From Methanoregulaceae archaeon UXB-2016 (GTDB lineage: Archaea; Halobacteriota; Methanomicrobia; Methanomicrobiales; Methanospirillaceae), in contig SISS01000014.1 of the NCBI GenBank assembly GCA_004332335.1, forward strand, positions 62,001-126,000: DNA of 64,000 bases. The letters run 5' to 3'. This document shows, piece by piece, positions 34,729 through 43,093 of the stretch (within the stretch, counting starts at the first letter, position 1; the number at the start of each line of letters is the position of its first letter). Position numbers and translations under genes: made by a program. The notes under the pieces were generated by a model. The model was not told the origin of the DNA and did no database searches. It worked only from the letters and a program-made list of their open reading frames with translations.

Positions 34729-35454
34729 ATGTTGAATCAGGGGGAAAACGAGGTGGTCGATGCCGAGACAGTACTCTGCCAGACATGCGGGGAGCCTAAA
34801 AAACCGACCGAACTTGTGCCTGCGCGTTCGGTTCTGGCGCCGATCGCCGTGCTAATCAGGAAAGAATATCCCGCGTGGTCCGCCAGCGGATACATCTGCC
34901 GGACTGATCTTGACCATTTCAGGGCGCAGCATGTCGGGGAGGTGCTGGAGAATGAGAAGAGCGAGCTCGCCGTGCTGGAAGAGGCGGTCAGACAGACAAT
35001 GAAGGATCACGCGCTCCTCGCTAAAAATATCGATATCGAATTTGACCGGCAGCTTACCTTCGGGGAACGGCTTTCCGACCGTATTGCCGACTTTGCGGGG
35101 AGCTGGCCGTTCATCGTCTCTTTTACCGGAATGATGATCCTGTAGATCGCCGCAAATTCCTTCATCATACTGACGAGACCATTCGATCCGTATCCCTACA
35201 TCCTGCTCAACCTCATCCTTTCGGCCCTTGCCGCGATCCAGGCCCCCCTCATCATCATGAGCCAGAAGCGACAGGAGTCGCGGGACCGCCTGAATGCCGA
35301 ACACGATTACCAGGTAAATCTGAATGCCGAGATGGAAATTCATCAATTGCATAAAAAAATTGATCACCTCCTTTTCAACCAGGGGCGGAAGCTGCTGGAG
35401 ATACAGAAGATCCAGATGGAACTGATGGAAGACCTCGTTCGGAAATATCCGTGA
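34729..35454 (+). pseudogene. DUF1003 membrane protein interrupted by an in-frame TAG
   Basis: The frame codes a DUF1003 protein: a Cys-rich head (CQTCGEPK), a segment KEYPAWSASGYICRTDLD, then FGERLSDRIADFAGSWPFIVSFTGMMIL, a TAG at 35143-35145 (codon 139), and without shift IAANSF, two membrane helices, MSQKRQESRDRLNAEHDYQVNLNAEMEI and a helical tail. In the family the stop position is normally Trp (WIALNSF), so a single TGG-to-TAG change explains it. The two pieces are in the same frame. GGAG precedes the ATG at 34729. It is either a young pseudogene or a sequencing error. Confidence 0.8.
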
Positions 35455-35819
35455 AGGCGGGGCGGGAGCCGCGACTCTGGCTCACTCTCCGGGACCCTGG
35501 GGGTGATCGGCGCCCGGTCCACCAGTATCAAGTAATGTTGGTTCTGGACATGACCTGACGCGTACGACATCGGTTCAGGAGGTCATGTCACCACGGTGCA
35601 TTGCCGAAAAGCGGTTCCGATATCCCGGGACCCGGGCTGGAAGGGGGCCGTGAGGCGTAGCTGGAATCAGCCGTTAAAATGGGGTCTTCGACTGCAGAAA
35701 AGATAGGTGAGGAAACGGCACAACGTGCGATGCAGGCTGAAAGTCGCTATCAATGTGCCATCAGGGATGGCGCGTCGTGCTCCTTCGTCTTCACGGGATC
35801 GTCTGATCGCTCCGAACCA
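35455..35819. other. Gap without a recognised gene
   Basis: The stretch lies between the DUF1003 gene and the reverse-strand AI-2E gene. Frames in it are short and unstructured. Nothing recognisable is seen. Confidence 0.4.
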
Positions 35820-36998
35820 TCATAGGGGTTCGTGGATTTCTCCCGGCGCACCTGTCTGTTCGGCATAGATCTCATAGCCGGTGACCGCGAGGGCGATGAG
35901 CACCGGGCCGAGAATAAAACCGACAATTCCCATGAATGGGACACCGGCGAAGATTCCGATTATCATGAACACGGGATGTACCGCAACCTCTTGTCTCATC
36001 ATCACAGGGCGGTAATAGAAGTCGATCCAGCCGCTCAACAGGGGGTATCCGATGAACATGGTGATGAGTGCACTCCTGGTATCCCCCAGGGCGAGCATGT
36101 AGAGGGTAAACATGAGCAGAAACAACTGGGCGCCGATGAGGGGAATCAGCATCGCGAACCCGATCATGGTGGCAAACAGGAGCACGTGCCCGTAACCCAG
36201 CAGGGAAAAGAAGGGGATGGCGAGGAGAAATGAGAGAAAGGCCGCGGAGATCTGGATCACGATGAGGGAATAGATCGTGTTTCCCGCGATCTTGGACATC
36301 CTCTCCACAGCGGCCGAAAGTTTCGGGGAGAGGTTCCGCGTCAACGAGAACCATATCTGTTCACCGTCATAGATCAGCATAAACAGGGAAAGGAAGAGAA
36401 TGATGACCTGGAGGAGGAGGAGTGCCGGGTTCTCGGTGAGTGAGAGAAGGGTATCCAGCAGCATCTGGATAAGCGTCTGGGGCATATTGGAGAGCTGTGC
36501 CGTGGTGAACGTGGGCAGGAAGGCGGCAAAGCCCGTATTATCAAAGCCCTTGACCAGCGTGGAGACCAGGGTTCCGGTATAGTCAATCTCGTTGTAGATC
36601 ACGATCGTTGCAGCCGACACAAACAGCATGATCGCGAGGAGAACTCCGAGTGTGATGAACAGGGCGGATAGTGACGGCTTCACCCTGCGTGACAGTCGCT
36701 GGTGAAGAGGAATGAGTGCAACCGCAAGGGCGATCGCCCAAACGATCACGGTCATGAGTGGCCAGAATGCAATGATTGCAACGACGAAGACCGCGCCGAT
36801 GAGAAGCCAGAGTTTCTGATCCTCACTGATCAGCGAAGTCCCCATACGGATCCATTTCGGAGGAGAAGAATAAGAATTCTCCGTGCAGGAGTGGTGATTC
36901 TTCCTGAAGAACCTGGGGTACGCTGGTTCCGGCTCCCGTGATCCCTTCGTTGCTGACCCTTCATCGAGTTCCCGATCATCGCCTATGGGGGCGTTCAT
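35820..36998 (-). CDS. AI-2E family transporter-like membrane protein
   Basis: The 392-residue protein has the two N-terminal helices, a large central soluble loop (about 140-200) and the cluster of C-terminal helices seen in the AI-2E/PerM family, with FGYPLLSGWIDFYYRPVMM-like and VHPVFMIIGIFAGVPFMGIVGFILGP signatures. Family members export small molecules or ions; substrates vary and no autoinducer role should be assumed. The first 50 residues are hydrophilic; a shorter start at 36845 (MGTSLISEDQ) is possible. GTTATACGC about 25 bases before 36998 supports the longer, leaderless form. Confidence 0.88.
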   Translation of the reverse strand: MNAPIGDDRELDEGSATKGSREPEPAYPRFFRKNHHSCTENSYSSPPKWIRMGTSLISEDQKLWLLIGAVFVVAIIAFWPLMTVIVWAIALAVALIPLHQRLSRRVKPSLSALFITLGVLLAIMLFVSAATIVIYNEIDYTGTLVSTLVKGFDNTGFAAFLPTFTTAQLSNMPQTLIQMLLDTLLSLTENPALLLLQVIILFLSLFMLIYDGEQIWFSLTRNLSPKLSAAVERMSKIAGNTIYSLIVIQISAAFLSFLLAIPFFSLLGYGHVLLFATMIGFAMLIPLIGAQLFLLMFTLYMLALGDTRSALITMFIGYPLLSGWIDFYYRPVMMRQEVAVHPVFMIIGIFAGVPFMGIVGFILGPVLIALAVTGYEIYAEQTGAPGEIHEPL

Positions 36999-37060
36999 TC
37001 GCCCGACAAATCAGCGCGTATAACGAAGTGATATGTCACCCGCCGTGAGAGTAGGCCTCT

Positions 37061-37258
37061 ATGGCATCAGAGGATAGTCTCCGAGTCAAGGCGCATGCGA
37101 CTGTTGACGACACCAGGGTGGTCGCTCATGAAGTGGTGGACGATGCGAAGGTCGCGGTGAACGAACTTATTGACGATGTAAAGATCGGAGCTCACGAGGC
37201 CGGTTCGGAAGCGAAGATCAAAGCGCATCAGGCGGCATCTGAAGCAAAAACAAAGTAG
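37061..37258 (+). CDS. Small protein of five 11-residue repeats (LEA-like)
   Basis: After an 8-residue head (MASEDSLR) the 65-residue product is five consecutive 11-mers: VKAHATVDDTR, VVAHEVVDDAK, VAVNELIDDVK, IGAHEAGSEAK and IKAHQAASEAK, then TK. The period of 11 with A/H/D/E/K at fixed places is that of group 3 LEA proteins, which fold into amphipathic helices on drying or membrane contact. GTATAACG lies about 38 bases upstream. The gene diverges from the AI-2E gene. Confidence 0.7.
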   Translation: MASEDSLRVKAHATVDDTRVVAHEVVDDAKVAVNELIDDVKIGAHEAGSEAKIKAHQAASEAKTK

Positions 37259-37514
37259 CCGGCAAGTGCGGATGAGCTGCATCCCTCAGGAACATTTTAC
37301 ACGTCGTATCACCCCCCGGAACGCCCGTTACAGCCTGTTATATCCCGTGGGCCGCCGAGCAGCCCCGGCATCGTGCAAAGGATACGTGCTGATGAGGCAC
37401 CGCTCGGACGAGAGAGTACACTGAGCCGCTACACCCGTAGGGGATCAGGATAGTATAATATGGAGGAGGTCATCCCAAAACTGATCCAACACCTCTTCAC
37501 GTCGATGGAATGGC

Positions 37515-37706
37515 TCATGTTCGGTGATTTGAGGCATGAATCAGAGTTTTGGGATAACCCCAGTGGATAACCGGAGGACGAAACAGTTCCCAGTCGATCA
37601 GACCGTTAATCTCGTTGAGCGGGTCACCACGGGCAGCGATGGCCGCATACTCCTGGTTGAGGAAGAAATTCCCAACCGTGCTCATCCAGAAAGATCGATC
37701 AATCAC
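37515..37706 (-). pseudogene. IS5-type transposase N-terminal remnant
   Basis: Sixty-three residues containing NFFLNQEYAAIAARGDPLN and INGLIDWELFRPP, the usual beginning of IS5/IS4-like transposases. Soon after FRPP the frame runs into the terminal repeat (GTTTTGGGATAA on the forward strand), so the rest has been deleted. Confidence 0.65.
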
Positions 37707-37784
37707 CAGATAAAGGTAAGCTGGGATTTGTAGCTATTCTCCAAGGCTATTCGACGGGATAACGGTCGACGCGGGATCAAAACG

Positions 37785-38003
37785 ATGATTCCGATCAATC
37801 GACGGATTCGGAAAAAGCCGAAGCGAGGGCGACGGTTTCGGTTCGACCACGAACGGTATACAACCAGAACGACAGTCGAACGATGCTTCTCGTGGTTGAA
37901 GTCATTCCGGAAACTGGTCCAGCGGTATGAACGGCTCGAACAGTCGTTCCGGGGAATAGTCATTATTGCCTGTACCCTCATCGTAAGGAGGGTTTTGGGA
38001 TAA
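37785..38003 (+). pseudogene. IS5-type transposase C-terminal remnant
   Basis: Seventy-two residues reading IPINRRIRKKPKRGRRFRFD, YTTRTTVERCFSWLKSFRKLVQRYERL, the DDE-transposase C-terminus with its conserved Y-R-VER-F-K pattern. The stop codon lies inside the right terminal repeat. The catalytic Asp residues and the N-terminus are missing in this orientation. Confidence 0.7.
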
Positions 38004-38692
38004 TCTCATCGATAATCGATAGGGGGATCATGGCCCTGTTTCTCGTTTCTCCAAATCCAGGTTGGATTCAGGGCCAATGAGAATTTATATCACTTCTGGC
38101 ACACTACCGGCGGATACGGGCGGAACCGAAGAAAACCGTCACGCGGTGCCAGCTCGTTCTCGCTTCACGTCTCCCCGGAACGGAGAAGGGGTGGTGTGAG
38201 CCCCCCTCCTGCCTCCCGTCGGCTGCGCTCGGCTCCCCACCCCTTCGCCGAAACGGGATGCCTCTACAGGATGGTCTCGCTGTCGTCTCGCTGGTGGACA
38301 CCGGGCCCCACCGGAAGATGTTGCGGCCGAAGCGGAACGCAGACCTGCAGGATCCATCGCCGGACGCGGAGAAGAGGGCGGCGTGAACTCTCCGGCCCGG
38401 CGGTGGCGAGTCAGGAACGAACGACCGGGACAATAAGTCATGAGGGCCGTCGAGCGGCACGACCTCACGAGGGCGGGTCTGTACAGCAAACTGCCTGCTG
38501 CACACCTGCTGAACCGCGCTAAACTTTGCCGGCGGCCGGGATAGAGTGCCGGAATGAGAAAACGGAGGAGGACCCTGCCTGTTCGCCGCGGCCCGCCCCA
38601 CGAGCACGGACATGCCCGTGGAGGGACGCAGCCCGAGGACATCACCGCACGCGCTGAGGGGGACAGGCAGGCAGCCGTACGAGGCGTGACGG
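38004..38692. other. Non-coding stretch after the IS remnants
   Basis: No gene is supported; the long reverse frame at 38104-38715 has an unstructured, Ser/Arg/Pro-rich translation. One structured element stands out: GGCCCTG (38032-38038) pairs with CAGGGCC (38069-38075), and just inside the second arm is a small dyad AATCCA-GGT-TGGATT (38054-38068). This may be a hairpin RNA or a transposon-end relic. Confidence 0.4.
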
Positions 38693-38701
38693 CCTTTATA
38701 T
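38693..38701 (+). promoter_or_regulatory. TATA-like element upstream of the flavoprotein gene
   Basis: CCTTTATAT lies about 34 bases before the ATG at 38732, at suitable distance for an archaeal promoter with a very short leader carrying GAGG. Confidence 0.55.
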
Positions 38702-38731
38702 CTCTTCCGCGTCAATCATGGGCGAGGAACA

Positions 38732-39319
38732 ATGAAGGTCGCCGCGTTCAACGGGTCCCCCAAGCGGGACGGCAACACCGCGCGCCTGCTCGGATACGCG
38801 CTCGAGGCGCTTGAGGGCGCCGGCCACCAGACCGAGCTCGTCCAGGTCGGGGGCCGGCCGCTCCGGGGCTGCCTCGCCTGCGGCAAGTGCTTCGAACGGC
38901 AGGACCGGCGGTGCGCGAACGATCGCGACGAGATGAACGGTTTCATCGCGAAGATGATCGCGGCCGACGGGATCCTGCTCGGGTCGCCGACCTACTTTGC
39001 CGACGTTACGAGCGAGATGAAGGCCCTGATCGACCGGGCCGGGTACGTGACCCGGGCGAACGGCAACCTGCTCGGGCGAAAGGCCGGCGCGGCCGTGGTC
39101 GCCATGCGCCGTGCCGGGGGCATCCACGCCTTCGACACGATCAACCACTTCTTCCTGATCGGCGAGATGGTCGTGGTCGGGTCGTCGTACTGGAACCTCG
39201 GGGTCGGCCTCGCCGCCGGCGACGTCGACGGCGATAACGAGGGGATCGAGACCATGCGGACCCTCGGCCGGAACATGGCGTGGGTCCTCTCGCGGCTCGG
39301 CGCCGGGGGGCGGGACTGA
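38732..39319 (+). CDS. Iron-sulfur flavoprotein (Isf/NADPH-dependent FMN reductase-like)
   Basis: The 195-residue flavodoxin-fold protein starts with the phosphate-binding loop GSPKRDGNTARLL. It carries a compact cysteine motif CLACGKCFERQDRRC (C-x2-C-x2-C-x7-C) typical of Isf proteins of methanogens, which bind an FMN and a 4Fe-4S cluster and move electrons, for example to reduce oxygen or peroxide. GSPTYFADVTSEMKALIDR is the flavin-proximal segment. It overlaps the next start by one base (TGATG) and so is coupled to the AIR-synthase-like gene. Confidence 0.9.
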   Translation: MKVAAFNGSPKRDGNTARLLGYALEALEGAGHQTELVQVGGRPLRGCLACGKCFERQDRRCANDRDEMNGFIAKMIAADGILLGSPTYFADVTSEMKALIDRAGYVTRANGNLLGRKAGAAVVAMRRAGGIHAFDTINHFFLIGEMVVVGSSYWNLGVGLAAGDVDGDNEGIETMRTLGRNMAWVLSRLGAGGRD

Positions 39320-40647
39320 TGGATGTCGAGGAGTTCGCCCGGCGGAGGCTCCGTGCCGGCGAGGCCCGGGGGGCGATCGAGGGGGAGCTCGCGGCCCGGG
39401 TCCGGCAGTTCAAGCCGGTCGACGAGGCCTACGCGGGCGCGTTCGCCCGGGCCGTGGTCGACGAGGCCCTGCTGACCAGCGGGCTGAAGGGCGACCTCTT
39501 CGAGACCGCCGCCTCGGGGGTCACGATGGGCGAGTTCGGAGTCGGGTCTCGGGGCACGGGCGACTTCTTCGCGCACGGCCAGATCGCGCGGATCATCGGC
39601 AAGACCTCGGCCTCGGTCGGGGTCGACCAGATGGACGACGCGGGGGCCGTCCGGGTCGGCGACCACTACGTCTGCTGCACGGTCGACGGGATGCACTCGC
39701 GCCTCTCGGACTTCCCGTTCCTTGCCGGGTTCCACGTGACCCGGGCGACCCTTCGCGACGTATTCGTCATGGGCGCGAAACCGATCCTGCTCTTCTCGGA
39801 TATCCACGTCGCCGACGACGGGGACGTGGCCAAGATCTTCGAATACACGGCCGGGATTACGACCGTCGGCGAGGAGCTCGGCGTGCCGCTCGTGACCGGT
39901 TCGACCCTCCGGATCGGCGGCGACATGGTCCTCGGCTCGCGCATGACCGGCTGCGTGGGCACGGTCGGGATCGCGCACCACCTGACGGCCCGGCGCGAGC
40001 TCGCCCCCGGGGACGTCCTGCTCATGACCGAGGGGGCCGGCGGCGGCACGATCGCGACGGCCGCGCTCTACTCGGGCCACAGCGAGGTCGTGGACCGGAC
40101 CATCAACCTCCAGTTCCTCCGCGCCTGCCAGGCCCTCGTCGAGAGCCCCCTCCTCGAGACCGTCCACGCGATGACCGACGTCACGAACGGCGGGCTCCGC
40201 GGGGACGCGCACGAGATGGCCCGGACGGCCGGCTGCCGGATCGTGATCGAGGAGAAGGCGATCGCGCCGCTCGTCGACCCCGAGGTGAAGGCCATGCTCG
40301 ACCTCCTGGGGATCGATCCCCTCGGAGTCTCGCTCGACGCGCTCCTGATCGCGGCACCGCGCGAGGCGGTCGACGCGGTCGCCGGCGTGGTGCGGCGTGC
40401 CGGGGTCCGGTGCGAGGAGATCGGCCGGGTCGAGGCCGGGCCGGCCGAGGCCGTGCTCGTGGTGGACGGCGAGGAGCAGGACTTCACGCCACGGTTCCGC
40501 GAGGCGGCGTACACCCCGCTCAAGAAGGTCGTGGACAAGCAGAAGGGCGATGTTGAGGCCATGCAGGCCCGCATCGAGGCCGCGGCCGCGGCCGCAATCG
40601 AGAAGAAGGAACGGGTCCGGGCGCGGCTCGCGGCCCGGGGGTCCTGA
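39319..40647 (+). CDS. AIR synthase-related protein (PurM/HypE/SelD-like superfamily)
   Basis: The 442-residue protein has the two-domain PurM fold: the N-terminal ATP-binding half with VGVDQMDDAGAV and HYVCCTVDGMHSRL, and the C-terminal half with MTEGAGGGTIATAALY and MTDVTNGGLRGDAHEMA. It differs from purine AIR synthase and matches archaeal AIR-synthase-like proteins of unknown substrate; a Lys/Glu-rich helical tail follows. The ATG at 39319 shares a base with the stop of the flavoprotein gene, so the two are coupled. The phosphorylated substrate is unknown. Confidence 0.85.
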   Translation: MDVEEFARRRLRAGEARGAIEGELAARVRQFKPVDEAYAGAFARAVVDEALLTSGLKGDLFETAASGVTMGEFGVGSRGTGDFFAHGQIARIIGKTSASVGVDQMDDAGAVRVGDHYVCCTVDGMHSRLSDFPFLAGFHVTRATLRDVFVMGAKPILLFSDIHVADDGDVAKIFEYTAGITTVGEELGVPLVTGSTLRIGGDMVLGSRMTGCVGTVGIAHHLTARRELAPGDVLLMTEGAGGGTIATAALYSGHSEVVDRTINLQFLRACQALVESPLLETVHAMTDVTNGGLRGDAHEMARTAGCRIVIEEKAIAPLVDPEVKAMLDLLGIDPLGVSLDALLIAAPREAVDAVAGVVRRAGVRCEEIGRVEAGPAEAVLVVDGEEQDFTPRFREAAYTPLKKVVDKQKGDVEAMQARIEAAAAAAIEKKERVRARLAARGS

Positions 40648-40654
40648 TCTTTTT

Positions 40655-41395
40655 TTACGGGTGGGGCTTGCGGCCGGTCGCGCAGATGTTGTAGGCCAGG
40701 TACGGCAGGCGCCGCTCAACGAGCGGCTCGATCCGGCGGGCCAGGTCGTACACGGGCGGTGCGAGGTTCAGGTGCGCGAACGAGCAGCGCTTGACCCGGA
40801 CGTCGACGAAGGAGGCCGCGTCGAAGAGCGCCGTCATCTCCGCGTCCGAGTAATAGCGCTCGCCGAAGTTGCCCATGCCCACCTGCCGGACCCGGACGAG
40901 TTCGCCGAGGGTGTGGATCGCGGGCAGGCCCGCGGTCAGGAAGTTCCGCCCGAGGGTGCAGAGCGCGATCCGTCCCCCCGGGCGGAGCACGCGAAAGACC
41001 TCGGCGAGCATCCGGGCGGGGTCTTTGAAGTACGAGAACGCGAGCAGGCTCGAGACCGCATCGAAGGTATTGTCCCGAAGGGGCAGGTCCTCACCGGTCG
41101 CGACGGTCCAGTGCGCATCGGGGCACCGGTCGCGCCCGCGCTCGATCATCTTCGGGGAGATGTCGAGGCCGACGGCCCGGCCTCCCCGCTCGAGATAGCG
41201 CTCGACGAAGAGGCCCGTCCCGCAGCCGATATCGAGGAGGCGTCCGCCCAGGGGGAGCCAGTCGGTCACCTGGTCGGAGATATGCGCATGATACGAGCGG
41301 CCCGGCCCCTCGGTGTACCGCCGATCGTAGATCTCGGCCACCTCGTCGTAGTGACGTTTCACCTTCTCGGTTCGCTCTGCTCCGGTCAACGGCAT
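40655..41395 (-). CDS. Class I SAM-dependent methyltransferase
   Basis: The 246-residue enzyme has the standard motif order: LLDIGCGTGLFVERYL (motif I), VGLDISPKMIERGRD (motif II), NTFDAVSSLLAFSYFKDP (motif IV region) and LRPGGRIALCTLG (post-motif). It resembles UbiE/COQ5-like or quinone-type methyltransferases; the substrate is unknown. The ATG at 41395 overlaps the end of the RFC-like gene by 10 bases, so it is the last gene of the large reverse-strand operon. Confidence 0.88.
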   Translation of the reverse strand: MPLTGAERTEKVKRHYDEVAEIYDRRYTEGPGRSYHAHISDQVTDWLPLGGRLLDIGCGTGLFVERYLERGGRAVGLDISPKMIERGRDRCPDAHWTVATGEDLPLRDNTFDAVSSLLAFSYFKDPARMLAEVFRVLRPGGRIALCTLGRNFLTAGLPAIHTLGELVRVRQVGMGNFGERYYSDAEMTALFDAASFVDVRVKRCSFAHLNLAPPVYDLARRIEPLVERRLPYLAYNICATGRKPHP

Positions 41396-42375
41396 CCCTC
41401 CATGATCTGCGACAGGAAAGCCCCGATCTGGACGAACTCGCCCGCCCCCTGGCTGAGGCGGGCGTCCGTCTCGGCGAGGGCGACCGCGATCCGCGGGTCG
41501 TTGAACTCCCGCCGGACCGCCTTCCGGAGCTCGTACAGGAGCTCGCGCCCGGAGAGCCCTCCGTCGATCATGAGGGCCTCGGCCAGGCGCTGGGCCTCGG
41601 CCAGGTCGCCTTCGCGGGCCGCACCGAGGATCTCGGCCGCGGTCCGTTCGGACCCCGTGCGCTCGTACGCGTCGAGCACGAGGGGTGCACCCGAGCGGAT
41701 CGTCAGCTCGAGGAGCATGATCGCCCGGCGGAGGTCGCCCCGGGACGCGGTGGCGATCATGGCGAGGTCGTCCTCGGCGATCGGCGCCGCACCCTCGGCG
41801 GCCAGGATCTGTCGCAGGTGCGGGACGATCAGGCCCGTCGAGAGCGGGTGAAAGGCGATCGGAAGGCACCGGGATGCGATCGGAGGCATTATCCCGGAGG
41901 GCCGCGAGGTCACGAAGATGAACCGGCAGGTCCGGGAGTACCGCTCCATGGTCCGGCGGAGGGCCTGCTGCATCTCTCCGGGCAGGGCATCCGCCTCGAT
42001 AAAGACCATCAGCTTGAACTCGGCGTCGAACGGCCGGATCGAGGCGTAGGTCCGGACGATCCGCTTCACGTTCGTGAGGACGCTCTCGTCCTTGTGATAG
42101 AGGTGTGCGAACCGCTCGTCGGCCTCGAGATAGCCCCGTCCCTCGCTGAAGAGGTCTCCGCTCGCGATCACGGTCGTGTTCTCATCGGCGTGATCGCCGT
42201 AGAGCGCCCGCGCCAGGCAGCGTACGGCGCTCATTCGCCCCGATCCGCTCGGGCCCGTGATCAACAGGTGCGGCAGAGAGCGCTGCTCGGCAAACGAACC
42301 GAGGAACGCGGCGGCCCGCTCCTGGCCGATGATATCACAGAAGTTGCCGGGACGGTATCTCTCAATCCAGAGCAC
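41386..42375 (-). CDS. RFC small subunit-like AAA+ ATPase with altered Walker motifs
   Basis: The 329-residue protein is a clear relative of the clamp-loader small subunit: it starts WIERYRPGNFCDIIGQE and has ALRRTMERYSRTCRFIFVTS, ASRC (arginine finger) and a C-terminal helical lid. But the Walker A is GPSGSGRMS (41-49) with Arg for the catalytic Lys and Met for Thr, and the Walker B reads FIEADAL where LDEADAL is usual. ATP hydrolysis is therefore doubtful. Archaea with extra RFC small subunits are known. It overlaps the PPS gene by 14 bases and the methyltransferase by 10 bases. Confidence 0.85.
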   Translation of the reverse strand: MLWIERYRPGNFCDIIGQERAAAFLGSFAEQRSLPHLLITGPSGSGRMSAVRCLARALYGDHADENTTVIASGDLFSEGRGYLEADERFAHLYHKDESVLTNVKRIVRTYASIRPFDAEFKLMVFIEADALPGEMQQALRRTMERYSRTCRFIFVTSRPSGIMPPIASRCLPIAFHPLSTGLIVPHLRQILAAEGAAPIAEDDLAMIATASRGDLRRAIMLLELTIRSGAPLVLDAYERTGSERTAAEILGAAREGDLAEAQRLAEALMIDGGLSGRELLYELRKAVRREFNDPRIAVALAETDARLSQGAGEFVQIGAFLSQIMEGCR

Positions 42376-43093
42376 TGGTCACCCCCCGGACGATCTCAGC
42401 TATTGCGGCCTGCAGCAGATAATGATTGTCGAGCTCCCGGACGAGCCGTTCGACCTCGTCCGGGGCCAGCTCGCCGTAAGCCGCCGTGATCAGGGGGAGG
42501 GCGCGGGTCAGCTCGTCCACGACCGTCAGGGTCGCCGTGCGTGCCGTGCGCGAGAGCGGGTTGAGGTCGATCGTGACCACGACCCGGCCCATGGCGCGAA
42601 GGGCCTCGCACCGGTCCCCGTCCTCAAGGGGCACGAGCACGAGGTCGGCCCTGCCGATCCCGTGGGGGAGGCAGAGGGCCCGGTCGTGCTCGAGCGGGAT
42701 CAGCCGCTCGGGGGTTCCCTGGAGGACCGTGGCCCCGGCGTCCTCGAGGAGCCGCGTGATCTTCCGCATGCGCTCGTCGGTCCGATGAAAGAGGTTCACC
42801 TCGATCCCGCACCCGGTGGCCTCCTGGAGCTCCGCGCACTCGGCCGCCGCGAGGGCCGCGGTGTTCCCGTTGACCGAGAGGACCGGGCGGCGGGCCTGCC
42901 GGAGCAGGGCGGCCGCAATTCGGGCGGCCTGCCGGCCCGTCGGCGTGCTCTGCTCGCCGATCAGGTAGTCGAAGGCCTCGGCCCGTCCGTGGGCGGTCAG
43001 GCCCTCGAGGGCGACCACCCCCTCCCGGGCGCACTGGGCGAGCCGCTCGCGGACGACGAGCGAACGGTACCGGGGATGGTCGGGCGGGATCAC
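42362..43093 (-). CDS. 4-phosphopantoate-beta-alanine ligase (phosphopantothenate synthetase, PPS)
   Basis: The 243-residue protein is the archaeal PPS that joins 4-phosphopantoate and beta-alanine with ATP, the second of the two archaeal steps replacing PanC and PanK. Conserved segments are HPRYRSLVVRERL, GLTAHGRGE-like (AHGRAEAFDYLIGE), LSVNGNTAAL, NLFHRTDERM and VTIDLNPLSRTA. It starts with GTG overlapping the stop of pantoate kinase by four bases (GTGA). Its role in CoA synthesis is firm from family and context. Confidence 0.93.
   Translation of the reverse strand: MIPPDHPRYRSLVVRERLAQCAREGVVALEGLTAHGRAEAFDYLIGEQSTPTGRQAARIAAALLRQARRPVLSVNGNTAALAAAECAELQEATGCGIEVNLFHRTDERMRKITRLLEDAGATVLQGTPERLIPLEHDRALCLPHGIGRADLVLVPLEDGDRCEALRAMGRVVVTIDLNPLSRTARTATLTVVDELTRALPLITAAYGELAPDEVERLVRELDNHYLLQAAIAEIVRGVTSALD

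Larger units (their letters stand above)
37470..38003. mobile_element. Remnants of IS5-like insertion sequences
   Basis: Three copies of a terminal repeat core occur: ATCCCAAAAC (37472-37481), GTTTTGGGATAA (37546-37557) and GTTTTGGGATAA (37992-38003). Between them lie a reverse-strand N-terminal and a forward-strand C-terminal transposase piece, so this is a rearranged, inactive derivative of one or two related elements. The region 37259-37470 upstream holds no gene. Confidence 0.65.

Noticed and set aside
35143-35145. Pyrrolysine insertion at TAG
   Set aside because: TAG is used as an ordinary stop in other genes of the window and no pyl genes are present here; the family has Trp at this place. 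Kept only as a check, not as a claim.
38104-38715. 203-residue reverse frame
   Set aside because: Unstructured Ser/Arg/Pro-rich translation, no ribosome site, no neighbours that would need it.
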